From Gossypium raimondii (taxonomy: Eukaryota > Streptophyta > Magnoliopsida > Malvales > Malvaceae), in NCBI RefSeq assembly GCF_025698545.1, contig NC_068575.1, positions 57,421,980-57,485,979 on the forward strand: DNA of 64,000 nt, written 5' to 3'. Shown here piece by piece: positions 22,201 to 33,070 of the stretch. The translations under genes and the position numbers were made by a program. Every line of letters begins with the position of its first letter. The stretch's first letter is position 1. The notes under the pieces were generated by a model. The model saw only the letters and a list, made by a program, of their open reading frames with translations, did no database searches and was not told the DNA's origin.

Positions 22201-25200
22201 TGAATTATCTATCTATGAACATGTCTAATTCGAGTACACCCCTAACTCAAAAACACCTGAGAGGCAATGGACCAAACTTGTTTTCTTCCATGTCGAGTGG
22301 TATAAAATATAAATACACATAAGATTACAAATAAAATTGTTTATAAGTTGTATTAATTTGGCTGGCTAAAAACTCAATTATTGAATTAAAAATATAAAAA
22401 GAATGTTGAAATCCGATTAAATGAGGTGACTAACCTATAAAACATAAAGTGAAAGAAAATAAAAATTTTAATTAATAATGAATAAGTAGCCATTTTGACA
22501 TGAGAGGGCACACGTGCACCCACGATTAACAACAATAATTGCGCAAAACTCAGCTAAGCCTTGGGCACTGAAAATAATTGTAGAAAGGCAAATATATACA
22601 CGTTGGTGAGAATCCTTATCACCTGATTTCATGCATTTTCAAGTACATTACACATAAATATATGTATTTAATTATTTTTATTTTTATATGTTTAAGGTAA
22701 GTAATGTTTTATTAAAAGATAAAAATATATCTAGAAAAAATTAGTTGTATAACATTATTTTATACTCTTCAATTTTATTATTTTGACCTTTGAAAAATCG
22801 ATGTAAATAAATTAATTATATTATAAATGTATTAAATAATAATGTTATTTTGAATTTTAAAAGAGAACTTTTATGTCATATTTGAGTAATATTTTTCCTT
22901 GGATAGAAATATACCTAAAGTAGTTTTCAACATGAAAGTAGCAGATTATATGCTTCATACTTCTAATTCAACCAGTGTGCAAGTTGAGTTATGTGTTCAA
23001 TATAAACGACTCATTATGAAACAATATTTGAGCCTAGGGAGATCGTATTTCGTGTTTAATTTTGATCATTTTCTAGTTAAGCTTTAAGGAATCATGGCTT
23101 GCATTGTAATGATTCAAGAAATACTAAGAAAATTTTAATATCAATGTCCATAGTCTAATTAAGTGGTAATATATATACAATATAAAGCATCAATTTAATG
23201 AAACTTTCAAACAAACCAATATACCTTTTTCTTTTCTTTTTTGTAATTCTTTATATTTTTTTGCTATTTATACGATTTATCACATCTATAATTAAGAGAC
23301 TTTCCCTAAATGAATTTATATAACAATAAAAATAACGTATTATTTTTAAAAGAAAAAAATAATATTGATTTAACTTTAAATATCAATTTTAATTATTTAT
23401 ATAATTAATACCTCTATAATTCATATATAAAATTTTATAAATAATACATTTATGTAACACAATATAATATGTTATAGTTATATTAATTATGTGTTCATCA
23501 ATGAACTATAATGGATGATTTATTGATTATATTATTAACAAAAAAATCAAAATCATAATTAAAGTATTTATACAAGCTCTAAAAATTGATATATCATATA
23601 AATTAAACATTTTAATATTTTTTGGGTTGAAATTAAGGTGTCCATTTGCTGTTGGTTAAGAAATGTACTTCATTCTCATGGGTAAAATTGAACCCTAAAT
23701 CTCATGATTAAGGAATAAGGTAAGCAACCACCACACCATATAATTATCAATAATTATCATTTTAACATTTAATTTTATATATGATAAATAAATTATAAAT
23801 CTATAATTATAGATATAAATAAAATCATCTTTGAGAGAAAAAAAAAACCGCCCAAAACCAACTGTCATGCTGCATTAGTGTTTCCAAGAAGCTGCAAATC
23901 CAAAAATAAAAATCTAATAATATATGAAATGATAAATCTAAAAAATGGGGAAATTGTTTGGATTTGGCGCCTCTCTCTCCCAAACTTTATTAAGCCTTTT
24001 GATACCTTCCATACAAAATGGCTACTTCAAATGATAAAGTTTTTGGTCTATTATACTAAAGAACTTGACCAGGTACCTTCCACCACCAACACTATGTATG
24101 CTTTTTCTTTATTTATTCCTCAATTTCAATGTATCAATCTTTCTTTCTTTTTTCCTTGAGATTCCTTAAAAGAAGGTAGGACAAAACTTTAAAGTTATTA
24201 ACTTATGATTTTATTCTTTAATGCACTTATTTTTGGTTTTGGTAAAAAACAACGAGAAATTAAAATAATTTAAAATTGAGAATGTGATTTGTAATTTCTT
24301 TAAAAAAATCATCTAACTACATACTAATGTATATATTTGAGATAATTAAAATTTGGCTCAAAGTTGAGTATCTTAACGGTTATCTTTAATAGCTATGAAA
24401 ATAAATAAAATTATTTTATTTTTAGACATGTTAAAGAAAATTCTAACTTAAATCCAAAAATAAATATTTAAATTTTGAATTGAGTTAGAAAATGGAGTTG
24501 GTGTTTAACCCAAGTGCAAGGGAACTAAAACTTGCTTAAAAATTGAATACATTTGATTAGAGATAAGAGTGAATGGTTTTGGCATTTTCCTTTTGGTTTT
24601 TAATTATTTTTATATGCTATGTTAGATTGGACGATAATATTTAAAAGAATGGGGTTCAGAATTTGAAAACTTTAGTGACTCTCATCAGGTCCAAGTGAAA
24701 CCATTAAAACAGGAGGGAATGTGGTAAATAGGTGTTGGTTAGGAGAAGAGCATTGGAAATTGGTGAAGATTTGGGGCTGTCTGGATTCATAATATATAAA
24801 TAGTAAAAAGGAAAAGCAAGGCCAGGCCAAGCACTTTGATGCTTCCTTCAATTGTCTCGCTTTATATTTGATATTTTAAGTATTTGGTCATATCGATATT
24901 TAATTATCTTCCCATTAATAGAAAGAACATTTCTAAGAATGGTAGCTTGAGTTTGGCTAGTCTAATCATTTTCGGAGACGCCAATGGCCATAGTAGAAGG
25001 CGCTAAGCTAACCTTCCTTTGCTTCTTTGAGATCTTTATGGGAGCAGGGTTAGCCATCTTGCACTGCTCAGGAGCTTGGGTAGGTACATCTGCAATTATT
25101 TGAAGGTGGTCAATTCAGACCATACCTTAATTTTGGTTTAAGACTCTACTAAGAAGGTAATTATGAGATGAAAGATTTGTTACATGCTCTTTTTAATTTA

Positions 25201-26300
25201 TAAATACCGCCTCTTTCAAGAGAGGAAAAAATACAAGTCAAGACAAAGTATCGACATTGTACTAAAATATGATCTCAAATGTAAATCATCTCTGCTTTAA
25301 TGACTCTATGCACCCTTTACGGTGTGATCCACTATCATCATATTGTTCTACATTTAGTGTAACTTAATAATTATAACAAATTCAAAATAATTGAATCATA
25401 TCCAACAAAATAAAATCACTAATTGACACAAAAAAATCTTCTATCATATGTGTAGTTCATACATATCCTTTCGAACATTTGTAGTTTTGATTGAAACATG
25501 GCTCTCCAAGTGTCTTAAATTCTCAGTTTGCTAACATTGTAAGACACTAATGCATTGTTCATCTCCAAATTACATCATTGTTTCCCCACATTGTCAATGG
25601 CGGTTTGGGATTTTGGTTCTGAAATTCTTTGTCCAAAATTTTATTCCACCATATTCGTTAATTACATCAGTTTACAGTTAACTCTTCATTCCATATCAAA
25701 AAATTGTTAAAAAGATGGGAATGTTTGAAAGTTGTATTCTTTGAAACTCTTCATCTTCCAAGTCCAACAATATGATGATCAGACTTTCACGATATGAACC
25801 TTTCTAATGGATTGATCCCTTGAAGTAAAAGCTTGTACTTGTACGGTTAATGTTTTCTGAATTCATGTTGCTCAACTTAGCCTTTTTTACTTGTCTCCCA
25901 CCGTGTAAACTTCAACACGAGGCTAAGATAATAATTTGCCCTCTCAAAGTCTCTTGCATATTTCAGAATTTGGATAGCTTTGTGTTGATAGTTTTGGAGA
26001 TTATATCCGAATCAAAGGGCTAAATAATAACATGGTAAATGCTAACTTATTTCGACAACTCAGATTTAATAGGAGAATAATATTGAGAAGGGATGGTATG
26101 AAATTATAATTCCACATCATTCTTATCCCTTTCCAATGATAAGTCAGATTTTTTCTCCTGATCTTTAGCATCTTTAGTTGGATTTGAAATTTTTCAGGAG
26201 GAAAAAGTCGAGAATCAGTAGGAAAATTTTGAGTTGTCATGCTCCTATTAGAAAGGGATAGTGATAACGTGGAATCACAGTTTTATACAACTTTTTCTCT
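19216..26300. other. AT-rich intergenic DNA, no gene recognised
   Basis: About 7 kb with no frame matching a known family. It contains hAT-like debris at 21480-22245. Two loosely related stretches near 21380-21450 and 25305-25375 share a GGTGTGA-CC...CATATTGTT pattern. 24983-25097 holds a short open frame (MAIVEGAKLTFLCFFEIFMG) that I do not recognise. The closest edge is the 3' side of the chorismate mutase gene. Confidence 0.5.
21480..22245. repeat. hAT-like non-autonomous element remnant (tentative)
   Basis: The right end reads GAGTACACCCCTAA, close to the ACACCCCTA terminus of the better-defined element at 49487-50169. The interior is A/T-rich with GAGCTTGAG words like those at 9850-10060. 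The left terminus is unclear. Confidence 0.4.
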
Positions 26301-26304
26301 AAAT

Positions 26305-26570
26305 TACATATAACACCATAATCTCCAGAATTTGAGTCTAAAACATAAGGCATTGCAATGGAATACAACTTGTAAAGCATATTCCGAGTACTTGCCAAAG
26401 AAACCTAAAGACAAATCTACATTGGCAATAGAGGAATCGTTTTTAGAAATAATTGAGAAGGAAGCTTTCGGTTTTGATCGTTCATCGATCAAGTGTTTGG
26501 AGAAGATAACTTTCTTGTGACAGTAATCTGATTGGTTATGAAGTAGTGGTTAAAGAGAGCATTCTATAAT
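26305..26570 (+). repeat. Dispersed repeat copy A of unknown origin
   Basis: It has wording close to 32140-32350 in the same orientation: AAGGCATTGCAATGGAATAC versus AAGGCCATCGAAATGGAATA, and GGTTATGAAGTAGTGG versus GGTTATGAAGTTGTTG. A plus-strand frame (26332-26520) gives KALQWNTTCKAYSEYLPKKP. Both copies look like decayed pieces of one coding sequence that I do not recognise. They flank the chorismate mutase gene. Confidence 0.55.
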
Positions 26571-26916
26571 TTAATGAAAAGAAATTGGATCTGAAGATAT
26601 ATCGCTTAATCTATATGAATATTATATATATAAATTTGCAGTTGATTTCCATAGGAAGGTTAAAAGAATTTCTTAAAGATATAGAAGTAATTAGCAAGAA
26701 ATGAAGAGATTTTTATTTTTTATTTCTTTCTTTTGACTAAGTTGCAAAAGAAAAAAAAAATCTCAAATGACTATGAAATTAATGTGGTAAATCTTAAAAA
26801 TAATGTTGTAGTTCATATTAGTGCCTTCAACAATTTACAACATCAACAAACAGCTAATGAAAAGTTGATCCCTTATGACTTTTATCTCTGTTTTCATCAT
26901 AAACTGCTTATATTAT

Positions 26917-29900
26917 TCATTCGGATCCGTCTAACCTTCTCAACAGGTACTCCACTTGGACTTCCTTCGTCAATGGCATGATCCAGTCCCCGTACAAGTC
27001 GGCTACCAAGCTTGGGTTTATTTTGTAAACCGGATCACCATCCTTCATGTTCATATTATCCGGCACTACTTGTCCGTAAGTTCTAGCTTTCATTTCTACT
27101 CTTTTCTTGATCGATTCTTCCACAGACGGATATGTGAGCAACTTCATCAGCCAATCCCTGTCCTGCAAAAAAAAAAAATTTAAGAACAACTAATGAGAAC
27201 ACAATTCAATAAAGGTTTCAATGAACTGTTCTTTAAATGAAATTGATAAATAATACCTGTTCTCTTATTGCAGCTCGATAAGCATCCGGATATGCCTGGT
27301 ATTTACATTCTGCCACAAATTTTCCGTAATGCATTCTCTTCGAAAGAGCCTGCAGTCACACATAAATGTTAAGCATCCAGCGGTTCCCAGAACATCAAGT
27401 TGTTGGAGTACAATAACCAGTTCGATGGAAGAACTAATCGGAAAAACAGGTAAATACACATGACATGAAAACCTTATTTGACCAACAAAGCACATACATT
27501 CGAGAATCAGCCTCAAAATTGGATAACATAGTCATCAATGGTTCACACTTAAAGAAATACAAATGGAGTAAATTCCCACAGTAAGACCTGAGTTTGTGTT
27601 GCTCTGAGTCTTCATTTTTCTTGAAGTATCTATGTCCATCACCCGATACATATCTGGGCATGGATATGAGGATATGATCTCCAATGACTCAAAATATATG
27701 GAAATCTTTGAAAAAAGTTAATACCGACGTCAGACAAATACATTAATTAGTTACTAAAGATCAACTCTCCATGATTTAGTGCCCAATATAAACCAAGAAG
27801 ACTAGTTTTGCGGGTGGATTAATATACAATTTGCTGTCAATTTCAAGCAATGAAAAAAGAGCAATGCTACGAAACTCCCCGAGTCGGAGCATATGTTATT
27901 GGCAGTTAGAAAGTCTTGATCCCACCTCATCCTTTGAAAACAAGACTGATAGACATAATGCCGAGTCAGTCACCATTTTAGACACAGGGATGTAAGGTGC
28001 CATATTACGGACATGTGAACAAGTGAGCAGAAACTGAAATGGAAATGCATGCGAAACTTGTCTTAAAATATTTACCTGCAAACACACAGTGTCACAAACG
28101 GCAGTAGATCCACAATTCCCATCATCTCCTGCCTTTACTAATCTGGGAATAAGATTTCTGAAGTACATTTGCCACACTTTTGGATTTATATTTATTGAAT
28201 CAGCAGCGGGATGTAGTACCTGTTTGATTGTCAGAAAAAAAAAGGCTCCAGTAAGAAGTTAAAAACTTAGCAGTCGCCGCATAAAATTCTGAGTGTCCAA
28301 AAATGTATAAATATTATGGACAATAATGTTGTGCAAATAGGATAAAAGAGAGTAAATTATTGTACTAAAAAAATTACACTAGGTTCAATTTCTAAGAAAA
28401 AAATTACACTAGGTTCGATTTCTAAGAAAAAAAACACTAGGTTCGAATCTCCCTCCAATGTAATTTAATAGCCCAAACACTACTGAATATATTTCACTGC
28501 AAAAGATACAAGTAAAAGTTTACAAACAGAAAGAGGAAAAGATTGTTTTGGGATTGTACTATTTCAATAAATCTCCACCTTAGTAAATTTTCTTATCTTC
28601 AATCTCCTTGCAAAATAACATTTGATAGTGCCTTCAAAATTCAAACTTCAAGATTTAACATTGATCAAGTCCAAACATGGTATATCTGAAGGATTCTCAA
28701 TGATTGAAATTTTCTGGATCTTTACTTCACCTTCCAGAATCTCTCATACAAGATAATATCAGACATCAATGTGCTTCGTCTTTGCATGATAAACTTGATT
28801 CTTTGCTAATTGAATAGCACTCTGACTATCGCAATGCACTTTAACATATTTCTGATTAATTTCCAGTTCACCAAGCAACCCTTGAAGCCAAATTGCATCT
28901 TTTACGGCATCTGTGATTTCCATATACTTCGCTTCTATCGTAGATAAGGCAACTGTTGACTATAAAGTAGACTTCCAACTAACTAGTGCATTTGCAAGAG
29001 TAAACACATAACCAGTAGTTGACCATCGTTTGTCCAGATCACCAGCATAATCTGGATTAATAATATATTACAAAATCCATTGTATTATGGATATATTGCA
29101 AAATCTATTTCACAGCTTCCTAATGCTACTTTCCTGGATCATGTATATATTCTCGTTCTGTATCATTCTTTAGCGACATAGAGACATTAACCTTGAAATG
29201 ATGAGCAAGAGGAGTGCTAACAGGTTTTGACTTTTCAATCATGCCAAAACGCTTTAATAATTTTCTCGGACATTGTTTCTGAGTCAAACAAAGCCTCTTC
29301 AAGCTTCTATCTCATTATAATAAATAGGACGATAGCATTACTCAGCATAAGAATTTAAATGTTGTATTCTCATGATGGCAAGAGGAGCATCATTCATCAC
29401 CAAAATGATGGTTGGAGTCTACAAAGACCCTCCAAAAATGGAAAATCTTTTAAAAAAATTTAAACATACTCATGTTGAACATGTATTCATATCAGACATA
29501 CACTGTGTCACCCAAGTTTGAGTAACATAGATGATAAGTGTTATAGAGAAGAACTCCCTAGTCTTTCAAGAGGGTACCTTAAACTGATTTCCTAGCGAAA
29601 GACTACGTTTTTCCATGAATTGTCATTTTACCCTGTCAAATATGAATCTAAGACAGACCTCAACATATTCCAACCCCTTTACAGCTAGAGTGATGGCAGT
29701 AACAAATACTTAAAAGTTCAAATAAAACACAGAATACTTCATGTATTAGCGAGAATTTGGACGTATGGAGCAATGAACAAAAGTCCAAGGCCACTGCAAA
29801 AGAACGAAAAAAGTAATGCCTACCATCCGGTCCTATTATTTTACCTGTGGATATTGCAAAGGTGGCAACAAGGGCTCAGGTAATTCATCAGGGAAGAAAG

Positions 29901-30965
29901 GATGCTCATCCGGGCTCCTGTACCTGCCAATCTAACATGCAATTAAAGGGTTTATGAGAAAAGCAACGTGGATTTTGCTACTCGTATCTCCTTTCTCCCT
30001 ATGATTATTGAGTATAAATACCTTGGCATGAAGCTTTTCGCTTTCTCTAAGCATATACTCAACTAAGGAGCCATGGAACCCATCCATTGAAAAGGCATCA
30101 GGGTCATATGTATCCTTATTATAACAATATTGAGCTCTCTCTAGAAGGCTAAATATAATGCTGTCCTCTTGTCGAATTAACGAGTACCTCACTGCCTCGA
30201 GGGTCAAGTTCTCGCTCTTATCCACCCTTGGCTTGATTCTTGTTGATCTAAAGAGATGTTACCATAACTTTAAGTTATCAAAAACCTTCATCAAATGTCA
30301 AAAAGAAATCAGCTACTGCACCATGGAAACACCAACGGATTAAAAAAAGATTCAGGAAGTGTTTTCCACAATGTTGGCCAGAGCACTCAAATTGGAGCTC
30401 TCCAGAAGGGGGAAAAAGTAATTGATTCAGTAGTGACATGATAAAGGTATAAAATCCATTCCAAAATAAATTTTAAAAAATTCAGTGAGAAAAAAGGAAT
30501 TCAGACATTAATCAGCCAGGAAAACATTTTCTTGCCAAACATCAGAATAACAATTAAATTACAAGATTCCAGGAATCCTAACAATGGAATTATAAACAAC
30601 TGAAGCATTGAAACAAACGCAATTATAAAGTAAGGTCAGCGAAGTCCACAGTCAAGCACAACTAAAGCAAAAGAACAGAGAAAAAAAATAAAGAACGATT
30701 AAATTTTCAACAACCAAAAATCTGAATTGGAGTTTTGAACAAAAGAAGAGGCAAAAGGGAGGATAGTTTTATACCCAATAGAGTTGGTGGAAGCATGAAG
30801 AGATTGAATGGCTGTCTTTGACAACCTTGCAGAGCAATGGAGCTTAAAGATGGGAAATTCCCTGGTTTGTGAAGTTAAAGGAAAACTGGGTCTCGAAAGT
30901 TTGGTGGTTCCGTTAACAGAAAACGAAGCTGGAGAAGAAGAAGCTATGAACAACTTAGCTTCCAT
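26917..30965 (-). CDS. CM1: Chorismate mutase 1, plastid form, 6 exons, 325 aa
   Basis: Converts chorismate to prephenate, the branch step to phenylalanine and tyrosine, in plastids (EC 5.4.99.5). Exons in coding order: 30965-30775, 30238-30022, 29931-29845, 28219-28076, 27349-27257, 27162-26917. The N-terminus is Ser-rich ([16 protein letters not shown]) and plastid-transit-like. The mature part has [21 protein letters not shown] (catalytic Arg86), [74 protein letters not shown] (Arg218, Lys229) and the C-terminal [20 protein letters not shown]. Length is close to Arabidopsis CM1 (340). In the GN-aromatic-GS effector loop the aromatic residue is Cys201. For exon 2 the acceptor at 30239 keeps frame, whereas the stronger-looking TTTAG ten bases upstream would not. 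An upstream in-frame ATG at 31040 exists, but MEAK is preferred by homology. Confidence 0.95.
28367..28446. repeat. Short tandem repeat, about 30 bp x 2.7
   Basis: Units of ATTACACTAGGTTCRATTTC plus an A-run, in intron 3 of the chorismate mutase gene. Confidence 0.85.
28560..29340 (-). pseudogene. Copia RT/RNase H fragment in CM1 intron 3
   Basis: Minus-strand reading gives [20 protein letters not shown], then [20 protein letters not shown] with [10 protein letters not shown], and [20 protein letters not shown] followed by HIDVRYYLVREIL. This is Copia reverse transcriptase end plus RNase H in correct order, with scattered stops. It lies in the same orientation as the host gene. No LTR was seen on either side. 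Confidence 0.88.
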
Positions 30966-31029
30966 TGATGCTACACAGAAAGACCTTTTCCAAAGAAATA
31001 GAAACACTAAAGAATGCAAAAGTTTGAAG

Positions 31030-31360
31030 CTTTGAAACAATGAATCACTGCGAATATTGAAAAAAGACGAAGGATATGTATATGTGAATAATTAAAAAAA
31101 AAAAGGTAAAAAGGACTGGTTCGCGGGTTCCTTGTGGTAGGTGAATTAGGTGGTGGAAACTGAAAACAGAAAACAGAGGTTGGTGGAGTATGAGAAACCA
31201 ATAAAAATTTTGAAACTTCAAAACAATGAATCGCTGAGAAAGTTGAAAAAAATAAAAAGGATATGAATACGAAAAGAAATTCAAATAAAAAAATTATAAA
31301 AAAAGGAAAAAAGACCTGCTTCGCGGGTTCCTTGTGGTGGTGGTGGAGATGGTGATTGGT
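31030..31360. repeat. Tandem duplication upstream of CM1
   Basis: ACAATGAATC at 31037 and 31223, and TCGCGGGTTCCTTGTGGT at 31121 and 31321, show two diverged copies of a segment of about 190-200 bp. The duplication starts inside the probable 5' UTR and runs into the promoter of the minus-strand CM1 gene. Confidence 0.85.
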
Positions 31361-31379
31361 GGATGAGAATCCACTAAAA

Positions 31380-33065
31380 AAATAAAAGCTTCTTTAATAT
31401 AAACAATAGATTGCCTGTGCATTAAAGGAATTTTTGCTTCATTCCTAAAAGTAAAACAGAGAGTCGTCTGAAACTAAAATTACTTGACTTAATGGTCCCC
31501 TGTTAGTATGGTCCCAAGCTTCTCACTTTTCAGTGTTAAAAAAATGCTTTAAACTTGTTGAAACTAAGTTATTTATTTATTTACTTTTCAAATTTAAACA
31601 TTCAAATCAATAGGTTAATTTTTTATTAAATTTATGGGATTGGTATTTTAAATTTAAAAATTACTTGATAAATAATCTTAAATATGTAAATGTGAATTTT
31701 AAAAAACATTTATTCCAATTTATCATGATAAAATGTTTTTTTATAATAGTATCTTTACGAGTGTAATTGAAATAATTAAAATATCAACTATTTAGACTAG
31801 TTAATAAGATTATAAAATATATGGACCAAATTATGTCAACATTTAAAGTATATGAATTAAATCTAAGTTTTACCATAGTATAGTGGCCAAAAAATGAAAT
31901 TATCTTATAATATAAAATAAAGTAAGGCAAACTCAATAGATGTGTATCTCTAACACCCTCTTATGACATTGTTACATCAATAACGATGCTAGTTGTTTAT
32001 GAAAATTGAATCAAATTAAAATGTCATACATTAAATCAAAGTTGATAGTTAATTTTATATATTTTTAAGTTTGAAATAATGACATGCCGACTTCTTTCTG
32101 GAACTCAAAACAGATAGAAGAATGGTTTCCCGAGTAGCTAAAATACATACAACGCTGATAAGGCCATCGAAATGGAATATGCACTGTAAATCATATTCTA
32201 AGGATTCGTCATAGAAACCTAAGTACTAGTAGAAGAAGTTGTTTTTGATCGTTCACCAATGAAGTATTTGTGATAACAATGGCGGTGTTTTGATCCAATT
32301 GCATGGTTATGAAGTTGTTGCAGTTAAAAAGAGTATCCTATTGTTACCTATTTGACTTAAAACGTGGTTGGTAAATCATTAAGAATAAAACAACTTTCCG
32401 TAATTATTATTTTTTTCAAATCAAAATTGAAGATATAATTTTCCTCTTTCTTATGGCAATAAACCGAAGCTGTTGTCTCTGGTTCATACTATATAACACT
32501 TTCTATGATAGTCCAATTTTGATTTTAGCATATCGAATTTAAATTTGTTGAGTTATTCTAAGTTGTTTTTTAAAGAAATAATCATCAACCTAATATCGCA
32601 AATCTTGCTATATATTTTTAACAGGAAAAGAATTTGGGTGTTCGGTAAATTGAATTTTGAACTTTTTAGTTGATTTGGATACAAATGGAGGATTAGGTAG
32701 TCAAATTTTCTAATTGTAGTGTTTGGTGAATGGAGGTTTATAAGAGCTTACTGAGTTAAAACCTTCAAAACAAAAAATGCTGGGCATGAACAACTTTTCT
32801 CAACAGCTGATTGAGAATAAGATATGTGAAATAACATATCTGACCATACTTACCCAAAAATTATTCCATTTGCCACATGCTCTCAAACTGCCAAGATATC
32901 AATGACCTTCATTCTCCTATTTTTACTTTCATCTCAAAGTCTAAAGTAAATCTTTAAAAAAAAAAATCCTCCACCGTGAATCTACAAAAATCAACATTGC
33001 CACGAGAAATTTTCAATTGAGCCCATGTATCCTTAAATATTTATGTACTCTAATTTATTTGCAAT
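31380..33065. other. AT-rich intergenic DNA
   Basis: No gene was recognised. Apart from the repeat copy at 32140-32350, this is low-complexity A/T sequence between the CM1 promoter and the next solo LTR. Confidence 0.5.
32140..32350 (+). repeat. Dispersed repeat copy B of unknown origin
   Basis: Second copy of the sequence at 26305-26570, same orientation. It is more decayed, with several stops in the frame that is open in copy A. Confidence 0.55.
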
Positions 33066-33070
33066 TTAAT

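Noticed and set aside
24983..25097. Short plus-strand frame MAIVEGAKLTFLCFFEIFMG...
   Set aside because: 38 codons only, no recognised family, no exon signals on either side. Chance cannot be excluded.
30808..31035. Plus-strand frame opposite CM1 exon 1
   Set aside because: Shadow of the transit-peptide exon on the other strand.
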